Positions 1 to 11,523 of a stretch of 64,000 bases of DNA are shown piece after piece; the stretch's first letter is position 1, and each line of letters begins with the position of its first letter. The notes beneath the pieces were generated by a model that saw only the letters and a list, made by a program, of their open reading frames with translations, was not told where the DNA came from and ran no database searches. This DNA is from Paragonimus westermani (taxonomy: Eukaryota > Platyhelminthes > Trematoda > Plagiorchiida > Troglotrematidae), in NCBI GenBank assembly GCA_008508345.1, contig QNGE01001732.1, positions 83,177 through 147,176 of the forward strand, read 5' to 3'. A program made the position numbers and the translations under genes.

Positions 1-2048
1 ATATGTTCGATGCTCCTGTGACCAGAACTCAGTTAAGTTGAAGCTGTTACATCCACTCCAAAACCTGCGCATAATTCTGAGAAACAGTATAGCATTTGGT
101 GGCCCGGAATACGTACTACCCTAGCGAAATTCAGCATTTCATTCTCCATAATCTATTTGGTTTGTACCGTGTTCCTGCCGATATGAAAAAAGAACTTGCC
201 CATCTGTACGTTCACATCGGATGCTCGAACAGGCAAAATACCGTATTAAGTATTAACAAAGATAGTAAAAGTTACTAAACCCATGGCAGCTGAGTATAAA
301 ATAGTTCAAGGAGTTCTGTACAGTTGTGCAAAATTCCCTAGATGCGCATTAAGTTCTTATGCATGTATAAGGCACTTGATTAATTATATCAAATTAGAGA
401 AAAGATGACATTTTTGGCCACTGTGGATCATGCAATTTTCTGGTGGTCGATTTCAACACTAGTTGCCACAACCTGATGTTAGCTTCTTTGTATATCTGGG
501 AAAATTCGATCACCTTCAATATCACGAAGACTATGCGGACCAACTTTTGATACGTTTCTTGCCAAAATATGAATGCATAACAGATTTCGTAGGACAAATC
601 GACGGAGTTGATCAATTATCAACCATCTTATTTGTGGCCCTATTCTCGAGCTGTCACACTGTATTCGTGTGTGTTGTTCCCTGTTCTCATAGCTAACGGA
701 AATATACGACTTTAGATTACGTGATCATTTGACTCGTTTGGTGCACGTCATTTATTGTGGGTTTCTGCGTCATGTTCGTGTTCTCCACATGTCCTAAGTG
801 TGAATCAGTACTGTCAACCATGAACAGTGCAGAATAATCTGAGCAGTATTCAGCGGGTTGCAATGGGACAAACCGAAAAAATGTGTTTGGAAAACTGGGT
901 GGTTGCGGAATAATAATCTAGGTAGACCATGGCGACTTTTGAAAAACGTTATATGTAAAATTTTACTGCGAAACTAACAGTAACATCGTTAAGTGATAAA
1001 CTGTACGCGACTTGGAGGATATTCCCTAGCATATGCCTGATGAGATATAGCGAAGTGTACTCGAGCGATACATTGTGCAAAACAATGTTCCTGGCTGCTT
1101 TGTTCTAATTTGCTACCAGAAAAGGTTGTTTTGCTTTTCTGGGGATATTACCTAACCATAGGTCCTAATCACACGCAGTCAAACTATCCAGTCAAGCTCA
1201 TACGCATGAATTACCTTTGAATATCTTTCAAAGTGTCGACCTATTTAAAAACGCATAATTCAGTTACCCTCGTGAGCCCAACATCGTCAAGGTAACCATG
1301 TGAAAAACTTTGTGCTGGTGGTTCAACAACACGTATTAGGGGGTGGTGACATTATGTCAGAAGTTTTACGTGCTTGGTTAAACATCCCAGAAGCATGGTC
1401 AGTCTTACGGAATATTGTTCGCTGGTATACATTTTCCTTGACCAACAACACCATAAAATTATAGACATATTGTTCCGATTCGAAAAGATTGAGAATATTT
1501 CACGTATACAACATGAACGAGAGTATTCAAGGCGGCAAGTGTGCTACAGAGAGCAGGTAAACAGAACAGTTATTCTGATATGCACCCTTGAATCATTCGC
1601 TTCTTGCATAGCTTCCTGAAGTTGCTAGGGAATTGCGAATAATTAATGAGAACTATTTCAGTTGTATTTCTGATAACCAGTCCAAATATGGAAAAGATTG
1701 AATGTTACGCATTTTCGTGTCAGCTAATTGTTGTTCCCAATTAATGATGTTCATCATTGTGTATAAAGGCTGACCGATTATTGTTGTGCACAATACTCCA
1801 CCGAGATTGCTCCGTGATGTCCCCACACTAGTCAAGCGAACAACATCTATGATCCGATGGTGGAACGGAAGTCGTTACAGGACAAATGAATAAGGAAACA
1901 CTACTACGGGTGATCGTTCAGTTAATCTTAATAAACACCGCATCACAGTGGTAACAATTGTCATCTCAACTAACATGGGTCAAAAGTTAACAGAACACAA
2001 GCATTTCAGGAATTAGATCAGCACACCGACATGGACCTCTTGACTCCA
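1..2048. other. No recognisable gene
   Basis: I see no protein domain, RNA gene or clear repeat in this stretch. Short open frames occur on both strands but none has a known motif or a convincing pair of splice sites. A stretch near 1755-1810 resembles one near 5835-5880 on the same strand around a shared TTGTTGTGCACA core, so both may be scraps of one old repeat. Confidence 0.5.
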
Positions 2049-2084
2049 CTCTGCCTACTGTGAAACAGTTGGTTCCCTTCATAA

Positions 2085-2165
2085 ATTTGAACATAGCAGT
2101 GAGAAGACGGACACTGGTAGATGCCAGCATTTTGTATTGTCTCTTCAGTACCAGATAACAATAAC
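2085..2165 (-). repeat. Left inverted repeat flanking the PLE
   Basis: Read on the minus strand, this segment matches 3230-3300 on the plus strand. Both contain the 17-base string CCAGTGTCCGTCTTCTC, preceded at a similar distance by TACTGAAGAG(A/G)CAAT. The two arms bracket the RT-endonuclease remnant at 2249-3240. Terminal repeats in direct or inverted orientation (pLTRs) are a known trait of Penelope-like elements, so these are plausibly its ends. Adjacent bases 2067-2112 also resemble 16,955-17,001. Confidence 0.5.
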
Positions 2166-2248
2166 CAGGAACATATATAAAAGACACTAATGGGATGGTG
2201 TGAAGAAACAAAATAGAATATGGGATGGAGAACGACAAAACCGAATCA

Positions 2249-2605
2249 TTAAGTCCATGGGAGTCTAAGGCTTACATATAATTGCTTTTGTGCACATTGT
2301 GCTGGCTTGAGACAGCTAACCGCGATCGCCTCAGTAAAACGCAGGAAACACGGATACGCATGGCGTATTATGATCCTGAATGTCGATTTGGGGTTAATCC
2401 GGTGACCAGTGGCTAACATGTGCCTGGAGATAGAGGAGGCCGGAAGTTTGCGCGATCCCGGGACGAAGCAATTAGTTTGCGCAGTCACATCTTGAACCCA
2501 TTTCGGTAAATTTTCCTTCATCCTAGAGTTCAGGCACCTGTCAGTTCTGCCGATGCAACTTTCGTCACAGTTACGTACAAACTGATAAATACAGTGTGAG
2601 TTGGT
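2249..2605 (-). pseudogene. PLE GIY-YIG endonuclease domain
   Basis: Read on the minus strand, this gives HCIYQF, then NCDESCIGRTDRCLNSRMKE, NLPKWVQD, SSISRHMLATGHR, LRFTEAIAV, CAQKQL and finally SLRLPWT before a stop. This is the standard layout of the PLE-specific GIY-YIG nuclease, in which the Y-x-G-R-T core (here CIGRT, first Tyr of the pair replaced) nicks target DNA. It is out of frame with the RT segment upstream. The frame is open from about 2605 to the stop at 2249, so this domain is better preserved than the RT part. Confidence 0.85.
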
Positions 2606-2688
2606 GCCAATATGTTGTTGTCCCTTTGCTGAAGGAAACGGTAGCTTCTAAGTTCGGTCAACGAGTACGATTTCAGCCACAGTGTGTG

Positions 2689-3183
2689 TTAACTTGGTGA
2701 ACGCGACGAGACGTTTTGTAGTTCGAACCGAAGAAGTGTCAACTTTGAACGGTAATTCAATTTAGACTTTCTTTTTCCTAACCGTGCTATACGCTGTTGG
2801 CTGTGTTTAGTAATAAATCTTAGCGGATACCCACTATCCTGCAAAGTGATTGTAAGCAGTCTTAGTTCATCACCTAAACATTCTGATGAACAAATGCGCC
2901 TACCGTGCATAAACAAAGTTATGGCCAACGCTTGCTTGTTCTTCATTGATGTGAAGATTATGAAGTGAGTGTACTGACCAGTCCAGGTTGGCTTTCGATA
3001 TACATACCTTCTTACTGAACCATCATCCTTGAGACCGATGAGGATGGTTAAAAACGATAGGCATCGGTTCTTTTCCAGCTTATAAATGACTTTCAGGTTG
3101 GCATGAAATGCGTTGAACCAACTTACCATCTCACCGGTCGTTTACGGAGATTAGGCAAATAGGCAGATGTCATCCACATAAAG
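2689..3183 (-). pseudogene. PLE reverse transcriptase, palm/thumb remnant
   Basis: The frame read downward from 3180 gives YVDDICLFA, two stop codons, then 146 uninterrupted codons from 3129 to the stop at 2689. The open part matches the region following the catalytic site in PLE RTs: a NAFH-type lead-in, GLKDDGSVRRYVYRKPTWTGQ, ARR-like GRRICSSECL, and GYPLRFITKHSQ before the linker. The fingers and first part of the palm are missing; weak RT similarity stops near 3240. With no full RT and in-frame stops, it cannot make active enzyme. Confidence 0.85.
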
Positions 3184-3229
3184 TTTTTAGAATGGAGGTG
3201 ACTAAAAGTTTTGAGCAATTCATCCTTCT

Positions 3230-3300
3230 ACCATCAGCATGTTACTTGTTACTGAAGAGGCAATCCACCAGTGTCCGTCTTCTCCTGACTGTTGTGTCTA
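3230..3300 (+). repeat. Right inverted repeat flanking the PLE
   Basis: This is the partner of the minus-strand copy at 2085-2165, sharing CCAGTGTCCGTCTTCTC and the bases before it. It sits exactly where RT similarity ends, so it may mark the truncation point or an inverted terminal repeat of the element. Confidence 0.5.
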
Positions 3301-3560
3301 CTCATATCTGTTGCCGTTTTAACTATCCGTAGAAGATTGGACAATGTTGGAGAACAGAGCACACAATCTGCCAACTAACTTGAACTTCTGACATTAATAA
3401 TTGTCGACTGTTTTCGAAAAGAAGCGTTTGACCAGTCAGTTCGTATAATCAAACCACCTCTAACTTTAGACCAAAGCTGGATGTAGGAACTAATGATGAG
3501 TGCTAACTATGCACACAGATTATGTAGGAACAAAATCATTAGGTGGGAGGATTTAACTTC
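3285..3560 (-). repeat. Diverged copy of the PLE 3' end
   Basis: This segment aligns by eye, with many differences, to about 11,080-11,360 of the 583-bp repeat (and the same part of its twin near 20.7-21.0 kb). Shared strings include CACACAATCT, GTTTGA(C/T)CAGT, the run from ACCTCTA to GGA(T/C)G(T/A)AGGAACTAA and CATGCACACA-type sequence. The 583-bp repeat carries the end of a PLE endonuclease plus its 3' untranslated part, so this is an older copy of that tail. It lies directly upstream, on the minus strand, of a second PLE fragment, as expected if partial copies lie head to tail. Confidence 0.65.
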
Positions 3561-3599
3561 TACTAAGAGAGAACCAGCAAAACGTGAACAAGAAATACT

Positions 3600-6500
3600 T
3601 ACGTTGTTTACTCAGTATCACAAGCATCAATATTCCCCCACTCGGTAATCCTGTAAGCATCGCAAACTACGCATTAGATAATCTGAAAAAATGCACCAAT
3701 AGTCAAAATTAAACCCAGGGAAAACGGAGTACATCTTTCCTTGCAAAAGACGTATCTCACAGTCCTTATTGAGAGCCGCACAGTGAAAGATACGCTTTCC
3801 GAAGACCATGCTGGTTCAGTCTGAATTGTTCCCTCTACAAGGGAGCATGATTGTATGGGGCCAATCTGCTAAAAGGTACATGCATATCACCAACGAATGT
3901 TTGCATGTTTCGCATTTAGGTAAATATTCAAGTTTCAACCAGAACGATTCAGTCGATGCAAGTTATGCCATAGTCACGCTTCATCAGTAGCACGCATGCA
4001 TGTGCTATCATCACAGAAGCATCTTCCCCGACTTCAACATCAGTGACTCGCATTAGGCCCCACCGAATTACGAAAATGACACGCTCACAAAAATCTGTTC
4101 GTACGTATTGTCCTACTGGACTAACCGCTCCGAAGAGTGACAAGACATCCAAACCCACCCCACTTATTAAGTAGGTTTATGCTGTACAAGCCAATGGACT
4201 TGCTGAGTCTCATGCCTAGATGTTTGTGAGCGATAGACCTGAAGTGAATTCACTACAGAGATATGTTACGGGGAATTCCACCAGCGCCAGCTTTCACCTC
4301 TTATGGTTGTGTACAATAATATGACTCGTTAATGCGTGCTTCCTCGTTCAGTATGTTCCATTTATGGATAATATCGGTATCGTCATCATGACATAACGCA
4401 TACGCAGTAATTTAAAGTATTTACCAACAGTTTTGCCGTAATTGTTGACTGGCCTGATGACGTGATGCTAATGAGTGTAAGCAACAATATTGTCGATTGA
4501 AATCAGCACAGATTAGGTCAGATTTTTGGTTTGTGTTGTGTACCCTGTTGAGTCGATGGTCCACCTTCCATATTTTAACAAAGTTACCGAGAAGACGATA
4601 ATCATTAGGTTATACGTGATTCGTAAAATAAGTGAGATGATATTCCTTAACCTCTCGTGGAACATCCGGTTTTTTTTCAAATTCTTCTACTACTAACTGT
4701 CACAAGCTGGTGTTGTGTCTTCATCTACCTCAATGACTCATATTTTTCCACAAAGCATCGGCTAACGACGACGATCCCTTGGCTGTGCGGTCGAACTTCC
4801 GATACGTTTTATGGCAAACTACAAATCAAAACCGTAATTTCGAGAGCATTCTACTGCGTCTGTCGGCTACCGGTCTTCTTGTTCTTGGTGCTGCTATACA
4901 TCTTGTAGGTTTCATTCATCCGCGCTTCCACCTGTGCTCGTGGCCAACAGAACCCATTGTCTCTGGTGGCATCTTCTAAGGGCTATTCTGGAACGTGGAC
5001 ATTGTTACCACCTCCAACGTTGTTCGTGTGTTGCACATATCTCTTGTGTCACTCAGCTTTACCAACGGTGAAGAGAGCACAACTGGATGAGGGGCATTCA
5101 ATGATTTGCAGTGGGGCGAATACAAAAGATGTGCTTGACAAAATTGTGAGGTTAAATCTTAACGATCATTGTTGTGTGGGTCTGGTAAGGCATACTTCAA
5201 CGGCTCATGACAAACTTTCGTTTCATACACTACTGCGAAAGCGGGAGTAGTATAATATTTGGAGGTAAATTGTAGGTGACTTGGGAATTGCCGTTTATTG
5301 TTAGCTCATAGTCATCCAGCCAGATTCTTATGTATGAAAGCACTGGGCGCATGTTTCGATACTCCCAGCCATTTAGTAGTATACAACTCGTTTGCGCAGA
5401 TGTCCCATCTTTGTTAAAATATCCATGTGATCAATTGTGTTGCTGGTTTAAGTGCGTTCTTATAGGCAGTTAGATTATGTTGTTTGCATAAGCTTGAGGA
5501 AAATTCTTAGAGTCATGGTCGATCCCTCCCCCCGATTACTGCTAGGTGCTATGCATTGCCTCTAGCGAATAAAACATGGAGACTTTAAATACTCTCCTAA
5601 TAAGAAAAGACTATGAACATTTATTAAATGTGAAATGAGCATGAGTATCCACACTGAATTCCGCGTCTATGAAACGCATGTAGATAAGATAAACTTCCAA
5701 GTGTGCAGCGTTAGCATGCGCGTTTACTAGTGTAACAAAATAATCAAACAAATTCAGTGTGACAAAAGTTATCTGTACCGTACTTTCTTGCTAGTTGGCT
5801 GCCGTGAAGGGTGTTCACCGTCGATTCTATGGAATGTCCCTTTAGTTGTTGTGCACAGTATCCCACCCAAGTAACACGAGGAAATTTTAAAGATAGTCAT
5901 TAGCGTAACTCGTCGAATTCGTTTCCAGGATATAGTCCGTTCCATGGTGAGCGTTTAACGAAAGGCTAAATTATTCTGGAAAAATACCGCGCCACACTAG
6001 CAACGACGTTTCATCAAAGTCAGCTAGGGTTATAAGCCAACAGAACGGAGTCACTTTATACTCAACTTTACCATTAATATCTTGGAGATGACTACTCACA
6101 CTGCAGAGATCACGACTAATGAATCTTTAAACAGTGAAATCAGAAGGCCGGTTTTGCAAGATGGTAATACCATTTCGTATGTTCTCGTCAGTTGCTAACA
6201 CATAACAGCAGTGAAAATAAAAGAAACTATTCAAGCGAATTAAGTTCATGCATCAAGTCAATGTATACACTAGTCTGTCACTGGTCAAAACCATGGCAGA
6301 CGGAGGTTCAAGGTCAACAGCTTTTGCACGCAGAGGACNAAACCGGTCTTCTGATTTCACTGTTTAAATTCGTAACTGGGGAAGGATGTTTTATAATTAA
6401 TCTTTGGTTGGTCTTGGGTTGTAAATCAGATGTGGACGCTGACAAAGCATTCCGATGCGGCGCGAATATTACCAGTTGTCGCGGTGTTTTACGTAAATTC

Positions 6501-9420
6501 AAGTAGAATTTATGGAAGCAATAGAAGATGTCAGGTGTTGAGTCGGACAACATGATGTGTTCACGTTAGCCAAATAAACTGTTAACTCAACACGTCCTAA
6601 AGTGTTTGCACAAATGGTTTGAATGCCAAATATATGCAATTCTTTAAGTTTAAACATCGATTTTCATTTGGTTGAAGCTGCCGGTAAATTCGAGATATTT
6701 GTTGATCCTTTGACAGTGGTCACTAATTTGGATGGTATGACACCAATGCTTATCATAGCATTTTATACGACTACCAATTTTGGATAAGTGCAACTGTGAT
6801 GAGTGCAAATCTGAGGCTTTCGCTCCTCTTGTGACCACTACTCTGATAACAAGGTGACTGGTAAGCACTCAATCATGAAATAGTTCTTGAGCCACGTCTT
6901 AATCTGGAGTCCAAATTCAACAGTGTAAGTTGAGTCACTAGAACTAACCCAGGTTTGAAGTTCTGTTTACTTATAATCCATTACTCACTATCTCTTCTGA
7001 CTAGTATTACACCTGTAGATTTCCCATCGTATTGCAAATATACCATATATTTATCGATCGTCTGTCGTCGCGAATTGACTGTAAGCCGACTGGGCATGAG
7101 GAGGTTTTAGTCAGCGGTTACAATTGACTACTTGTTCTCTCTATCGCAGACAATATACCTGGCAACCACTGACGTCATGCCACTACCTGTTGTCGGTCTT
7201 AGAGTTCACAGAAGACAAGACGCAAAAAGTTTTCAACAAATCTGTACGTTTCCAACCAAGTTTTTTCTAAGCTTTTCAGATGATCTACGGTTGTCCTGAA
7301 CCACATAGTCAACGGTTAATATCTATATACATGCCAACTAAATCATCCACGGTCAGCGTGCAGTGGTCGAGTACGCTGGGTAATCTCCTTCTTGGATGAT
7401 ACACTGAGATAGAACTGGATGACGATTGCAGAGTTATTCGTCAAGTCCTAAACAAGGGGTTGAAATAGAACAGAAAACAGAAAGCTGTAGAATTTTTGTG
7501 TTTGGTTCTTATATTGTTGTCTTCAAATTTGATGCATAATGGCATGCCTGTATTTTTGTCACTAACAAATAACACATTATTGACTGCGTTCCATTCATTT
7601 GGCTTCTAAAAAAGTTATCGAACAGTAACCACAAACACCAATTATTGAATGCTTTTCCCATTAGATATTGTGTATGAAACAATAACGTTAAGGTTAAGCT
7701 TGAACAAAATGTGAGTTGATCAATGGTTAGCAAATGGTCTTTAGAACCTGTTGTTCACAGTTTAACTTGTGTGCACTGGATGCAATGAAATACTTGAGAA
7801 CGCGTTTTTGTAAACCATATCAATATTGGTGAATTTTGTAAAGCAGGCTTTTAGCGCAGACGTTTCCGGTTTTGTGAAATGTTGATAATCACTGAAATTA
7901 AGAAAAGTTTTGTTGAAAATAAAAGTGTAACTCAAAAACTGTGTTGAGGGTCGAGTGGGCAGCACGAAAAATCGTACAAAAGCAATACATGAGAAGCAAT
8001 AAACCAGTTGAAGATGAGGTTGTCTGATATTCGATGTAGAGAGGAGAAACATTTCAACATTTTTCACACACCACAGTTTGTTTAAACTGGGGTAAACGTC
8101 ATATTGTTTGAAACAATCTCCGACTGAATAACAACTAGCTATGATTACACTGAATTTTTGTCAATATTGTAACCATTCAGTTGAGTTATCCTGCTTGGAA
8201 ATCTTCGTTCAGGTTACCCCGCAATGTGATCAACCTATCCATTCAGTTATACATCGCTTTTGTATGCTCAGGGGTTACTGAAATGGTGTCCTCGAAATTG
8301 GTAGTTTGAAACAGTAAAAACCCACCAAGCCGAATACAATTTATTCCAGATGGCGTCACTCATCCTGAATCAGATGACGTTGTTCAAAGTAGAAGAAGGT
8401 AGTAGGTAATTTGTAACCGTTTATAGCTAACACTGAATCGGTATTTCGACTGCTGTCAGTTTTAAATTATCATCGGACACGTTGGAAGTATGATGAGGAT
8501 AACAGTGTAACGAACTGGGATAACTGACGTATGAATTTTGCTCTCACAGCTCAAGAAACGCCATCGATTATAATATTGACATTTGCGTCCTGTGTACCTC
8601 AAAATGTTGCATTTCGGAGAAGTTCGAAGACTTGTGCCAACAGTCAATCAGATCAGTTGGAGGATGAATCCTACCTGAAATATTAAAGAATGCAAAGAAC
8701 CCTGACTAGTCTCAGCCTGACCTATGGCTGGACTGTAGACTGTTTCAATCACGTCCAGTTCAACAGTTGTACGGTGCATTTCTGTCAATCAAATTCAACT
8801 CTCGTCGAAGTTCATGACGGAATAACCGACAGCCTTTAAACAATGACTGATGTTCCAAAATTTGGTCTCGTCCAAAAATTTCAGATTGGCATAGATCCAA
8901 ATTCCGACTTTTAGCTATGGACATTACCTGAAACGCAACCAGTCTTTTCCAGTAAGTTGTGGCATTGACTGCACCGAGCACTCCGCAGCCTCGTTGATAT
9001 CTGTAAACTAGTGATCGCACCGCTTTCAAGATATTGCTGACAGACTCCGGGCTGCAAACCAGTGGCACATCAAGTACGCTAAGGGAGAAAACGTAAGTTG
9101 AAAACACTGTTGGCTTAAAATCTGACAGTTATATGTTGACGAATACGCACAAAAAGTATATTAACGATAAATTCTGGTATTCCATGTACTTATGCTGCAG
9201 ATCGGAAATTCATAGTGTTTGCACAGTCGTCACTGCAGCTGACCTCCTTCTGCGTTTTGACTTAATACTACAACAGGGAATTATGTCTTTACTTTGACGT
9301 CACTATCAACAAGACAACTGTAGCTGAAGCCTCCAGTTACCCAAAAATACCCTTTAATTTATCTTGCAGAAGACCTAGCGCATTGTTGTTCAGGTAACCC
9401 TCAATGTTGGCATAAACATG
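3600..9420. other. Mostly featureless, one inverted repeat
   Basis: No protein family is recognisable across this stretch on either strand. The longer open frames (for example minus strand 8760-9107, 115 codons, and 7762-8067, 101 codons) have no motif I can name and are in the range expected by chance. A 29-bp inverted repeat at 6126-6368 and an unknown base at 6339 are listed separately. Confidence 0.45.
6126..6368. repeat. 29-bp inverted repeat around a 185-bp spacer
   Basis: Arms 6126-6154 and 6340-6368 are complementary at 28 of 29 positions. Both arms, read 5' to 3' on opposite strands, encode LNSEIRRPV inside open frames, the left one starting at an ATG near 6075. The right arm begins directly beside the unknown base at 6339. 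This could be a small foldback element, an inverted duplication of an exon, or an assembly fold-back at a weak join. Confidence 0.55.
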
Positions 9421-9600
9421 TGCCAACAACATGCATGTCTTCCGTTTGGGGCCTCGCAGTAACGTCAACACTTCTGTCCGGCCTACTTCCCGATCTTCCT
9501 TTCTTGGTCACCACAGACCTCGTGCACATGAGCGAGTTTGTGATCATTTTATTTTTAAAGTGAGAGACATAATGCCGATTCAGGCAAGCAGAATGAACCG

Positions 9601-10060
9601 TGGAAGGTTCTCGTCTTACGTGAACTAGGTATTGTCCAACACCAGAAGTACGTCAAATTCATTCTTCCAAAAAATCCACGCGGCAGGTCCATCGATAAAG
9701 CTATTGTGACGCTGCGGCCCATTCTCAGAGACCAGTCTTCCTTGTTTAACACAAGGTATAGGTGACTAAATGTGACTAAAAGTCTGACTACGACAAATAC
9801 GTCACCTATGCTGACGCTTTCAGTCGCTAGTATCAGCGCTTTGAACTTTATTCGCCTATCGAGGATCACTTCGTATGTCTGGTGTTTCTCTGCAGTCTTC
9901 ACCCTTTGAAAGACGCAGACATTTGTACTCGCTTACTGAACAGGGACAAGTAATGTCAAATGACGACCCCTTACATGCACATCCGCGAGTATCATCGCAG
10001 CATCAACCCCAAACACGAGGCCATGGTGGTCCCGCGTGGCACTGGAGTCGTACATGCGAT
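9601..10060 (+). pseudogene. Gypsy gag capsid remnant
   Basis: Gag forms the particle that packages the element's RNA. The frame from 9601 reads through ILPKNPRGRSIDKAIVTLR and QSSLFNTRYR to a TGA; a shift then restores a second block, DKYVTYADAFSR, a stop, and YQRFELYSPIEDHFVCLVF through ADICTRLLNRDK; a further shift gives the block ending PKHEAMVV. The spacing of these blocks matches the capsid region of K02A2.6-like elements. At least three lesions separate the blocks. The start of gag upstream of 9601 is not certain. Confidence 0.8.
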
Positions 10061-10173
10061 ATGCTTCGATTTATTTGGACACGGTTTGGACAATAGTACA
10101 CAACCCCGTGATCGCCCACCACACCGTGGCCCTGATTCACTTCTTGCAGCATCTGGCTTGCATCCTCAGTGCT

Positions 10174-10290
10174 CAAACGCCAAAAAGACACCTTCGTCCC
10201 CCTGCAAACATTGTGGCGCCTGGCATGCTCATCGTGACTCCCCTTTCAGACGGTGTGATCAACCAGAACACAAAGACAACCTCCGTCAAA
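10174..10290 (+). pseudogene. Gag zinc knuckle remnant
   Basis: The frame gives a Ser/Lys-rich lead, then C-K-H-C-G-A-W-H-A-H-R-D followed by FRRCDQPEHKDN. K02A2.6-like gag proteins carry PCxxCGxxHxxRDCPxR at this point, binding zinc and nucleic acid. Here the Cys after HRD is replaced by Ser and the second knuckle is incomplete, so metal binding is probably lost. Confidence 0.75.
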
Positions 10291-10439
10291 CCCTGCTTAT
10301 TGACGGTGGCTTCTCTATCTTCAAGCCGTGGTGCGGCTCCAAGTTCAACTCGAATATCAGACCTGAACCAGCTGGCGGACAGCTGAATCTGCTGACCATC
10401 TTACTGGTCAACATTCTTAGTCGACGGAAGTTTATGTCG

Positions 10440-10939
10440 GGCCTCATTGATGGCTTTCCAGCTCCATTATAGTTGGAAACTACGTCAAAAAGTGGTTACC
10501 CCACAGAATCTTTGGAGAATGCTTGGCCATCCTCCAATCCGACAGAGGTCTCAATCTACCACCAAGGCTTAATGCGGCTTTTTCCAATCAACCGGTCAAC
10601 GGTGATGTTACGTCTCTTTTCGGGAGATCACTATTAACGGTTTTTGCCACGTCTCTGCCTCGATCCTCGGGTTGCTCGGGCTCGACTGGCTGGATCGGCC
10701 TGGACGACCTTCCAGTTTAAGCACTCTGCAACCAGGTGCGGTCCACAGCCGTTCCACGCAATACAACTACTGCAACCACCCAAAGGTTCGCAGGGATGTT
10801 TCCGGAAGTTCTGGAACTCTGCTCTCGGGCCCAAGCAATCTTGAATCGACCACCAGGATTTCAACCCGCCTTCCGTCCTGGAAAGGTCAGTATTGTACGC
10901 CGCCTTGACATTCGTAGACGCAGCGTCCAAACACCTTGA
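10440..10939 (+). pseudogene. Gypsy aspartic protease and RT lead-in remnant
   Basis: The retroviral-type protease that cuts the polyprotein is represented by a weak active-site region (an ETTSKSG stretch where DTASD would be expected) and a clear C-terminal motif ILGLLGLDWLDRPG at 10,662-10,703. After it come the linker FPEVL and the RT entry motif, split across two frames: PPGFQPAFRP then YAALTFVDAASKHL. The aspartate of the active site appears lost. The frame is cut at the unknown base 10,940, leaving out the RT palm. Confidence 0.72.
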
Positions 10940-10940
10940 N

Positions 10941-11523
10941 GTGAGTTGTGCTGCAATGCTGTTCACAGATTAAATTGTCTTACACCTGATCTGCATCACC
11001 ACAACAGGAAGACCTTCATTTGAACAAGCACTTTACCTAGGTTTCTCAGTGCACTTAGGTGGACATGTAAGCTTGACTGGTTATTGTGTCTGGTCAAACT
11101 GGTTGGTGTTCTAACCGTCTGAGTGGTAACACTGTTCTAAAACAGACCACACAATCTACTCATTGATTTGACCTTCTGATATTGTCAGCTGTCAAGTGTA
11201 TCCAAGAGAGGTACTGCATGTTTAGAAAGAAGTGTTTTGATCAGTTAGGTTGTGAACTCAACTGACCTCTACATTTACGTCGGTGCTGGACGAAGGAACT
11301 AACGGTGTGTGCTGAACATGCACACAACCTGTCTGAGAACACGATCAGAAAATGAGAAGAACTGAGAGGCGCTATGTCCTACGTACACAAAATCGGCCTG
11401 AGCTTGAATATGGACCATTCGTGTTAGGTACTCACCAAATTCTGTGCCACTAGTCTGTCGGTATGTATTCCTGTCAATGTCGTCAACTGTGCATTCATTA
11501 ATCTGGTACTGCTCTCTTGATCG
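10941..11523 (-). repeat. PLE 3' end, copy A (583 bp)
   Basis: All 583 bases are identical to 20,591-21,173, in the same orientation. Read on the minus strand, the first part gives IFKLRPILCT, which fits the end of a PLE endonuclease (compare LKPAQCAQ in the PLE at 2.2-2.5 kb); the rest is non-coding and would be the 3' untranslated part. On this reading copy A is a PLE insertion truncated at its 5' end (11,523), as target-primed reverse transcription often produces. Its 3' end abuts the unknown base at 10,940 and the broken gypsy RT. Confidence 0.8.

Larger units (their letters stand above)
2249..3240 (-). mobile_element. Penelope-like retroelement, RT end plus GIY-YIG endonuclease
   Basis: This minus-strand element is a 5'-truncated Penelope-like retroelement. 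It has the RT catalytic motif YVDD at 3169-3180, the PLE block VYRKPTWTGQYTHF downstream, then a GIY-YIG-type endonuclease whose core reads CIGRTDRCLNSR and whose end carries a TGHR motif, an AIAV-CLKPAQCAQK block and LRLPW. That order, RT then endonuclease in one polyprotein, is diagnostic of PLEs, which use target-primed reverse transcription. Stops follow YVDD in the same frame (codons beginning at 3153 and 3144) and the endonuclease lies in another frame, so the copy is dead. It is bracketed by short inverted repeats (2085-2165 and 3230-3300). Confidence 0.88.
9601..10940 (+). mobile_element. Ty3/gypsy (K02A2.6-like) element, gag to start of RT
   Basis: Ordered remnants of one gypsy polyprotein read along the plus strand in shifting frames. 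First comes a gag capsid block: ELGIVQHQKYVKFILPKNPR then DQSSLFNTRYR, DKYVTYADAF and RFELYSPIEDHFVCLVF, followed by the capsid end around REYHRSINPKHEAMVV. Next is a CCHC-type knuckle (CKHCGAWHAHRD), a decayed aspartic protease ending in ILGLLGLDWLDRPG, and the RT lead-in (PPGFQPAFRP, then VLYAALTFVDAASKHL). This order and these motifs fit the K02A2.6-like gypsy elements common in flukes. Several stops and shifts make it inactive. It stops dead at the unknown base 10,940, where a PLE tail begins. No 5' LTR was found. Confidence 0.85.

Noticed and set aside
8760..9107. 115-codon minus-strand frame as a host or transposon gene
   Set aside because: No motif recognised; length is within the chance range for this base composition and no splice context supports it.
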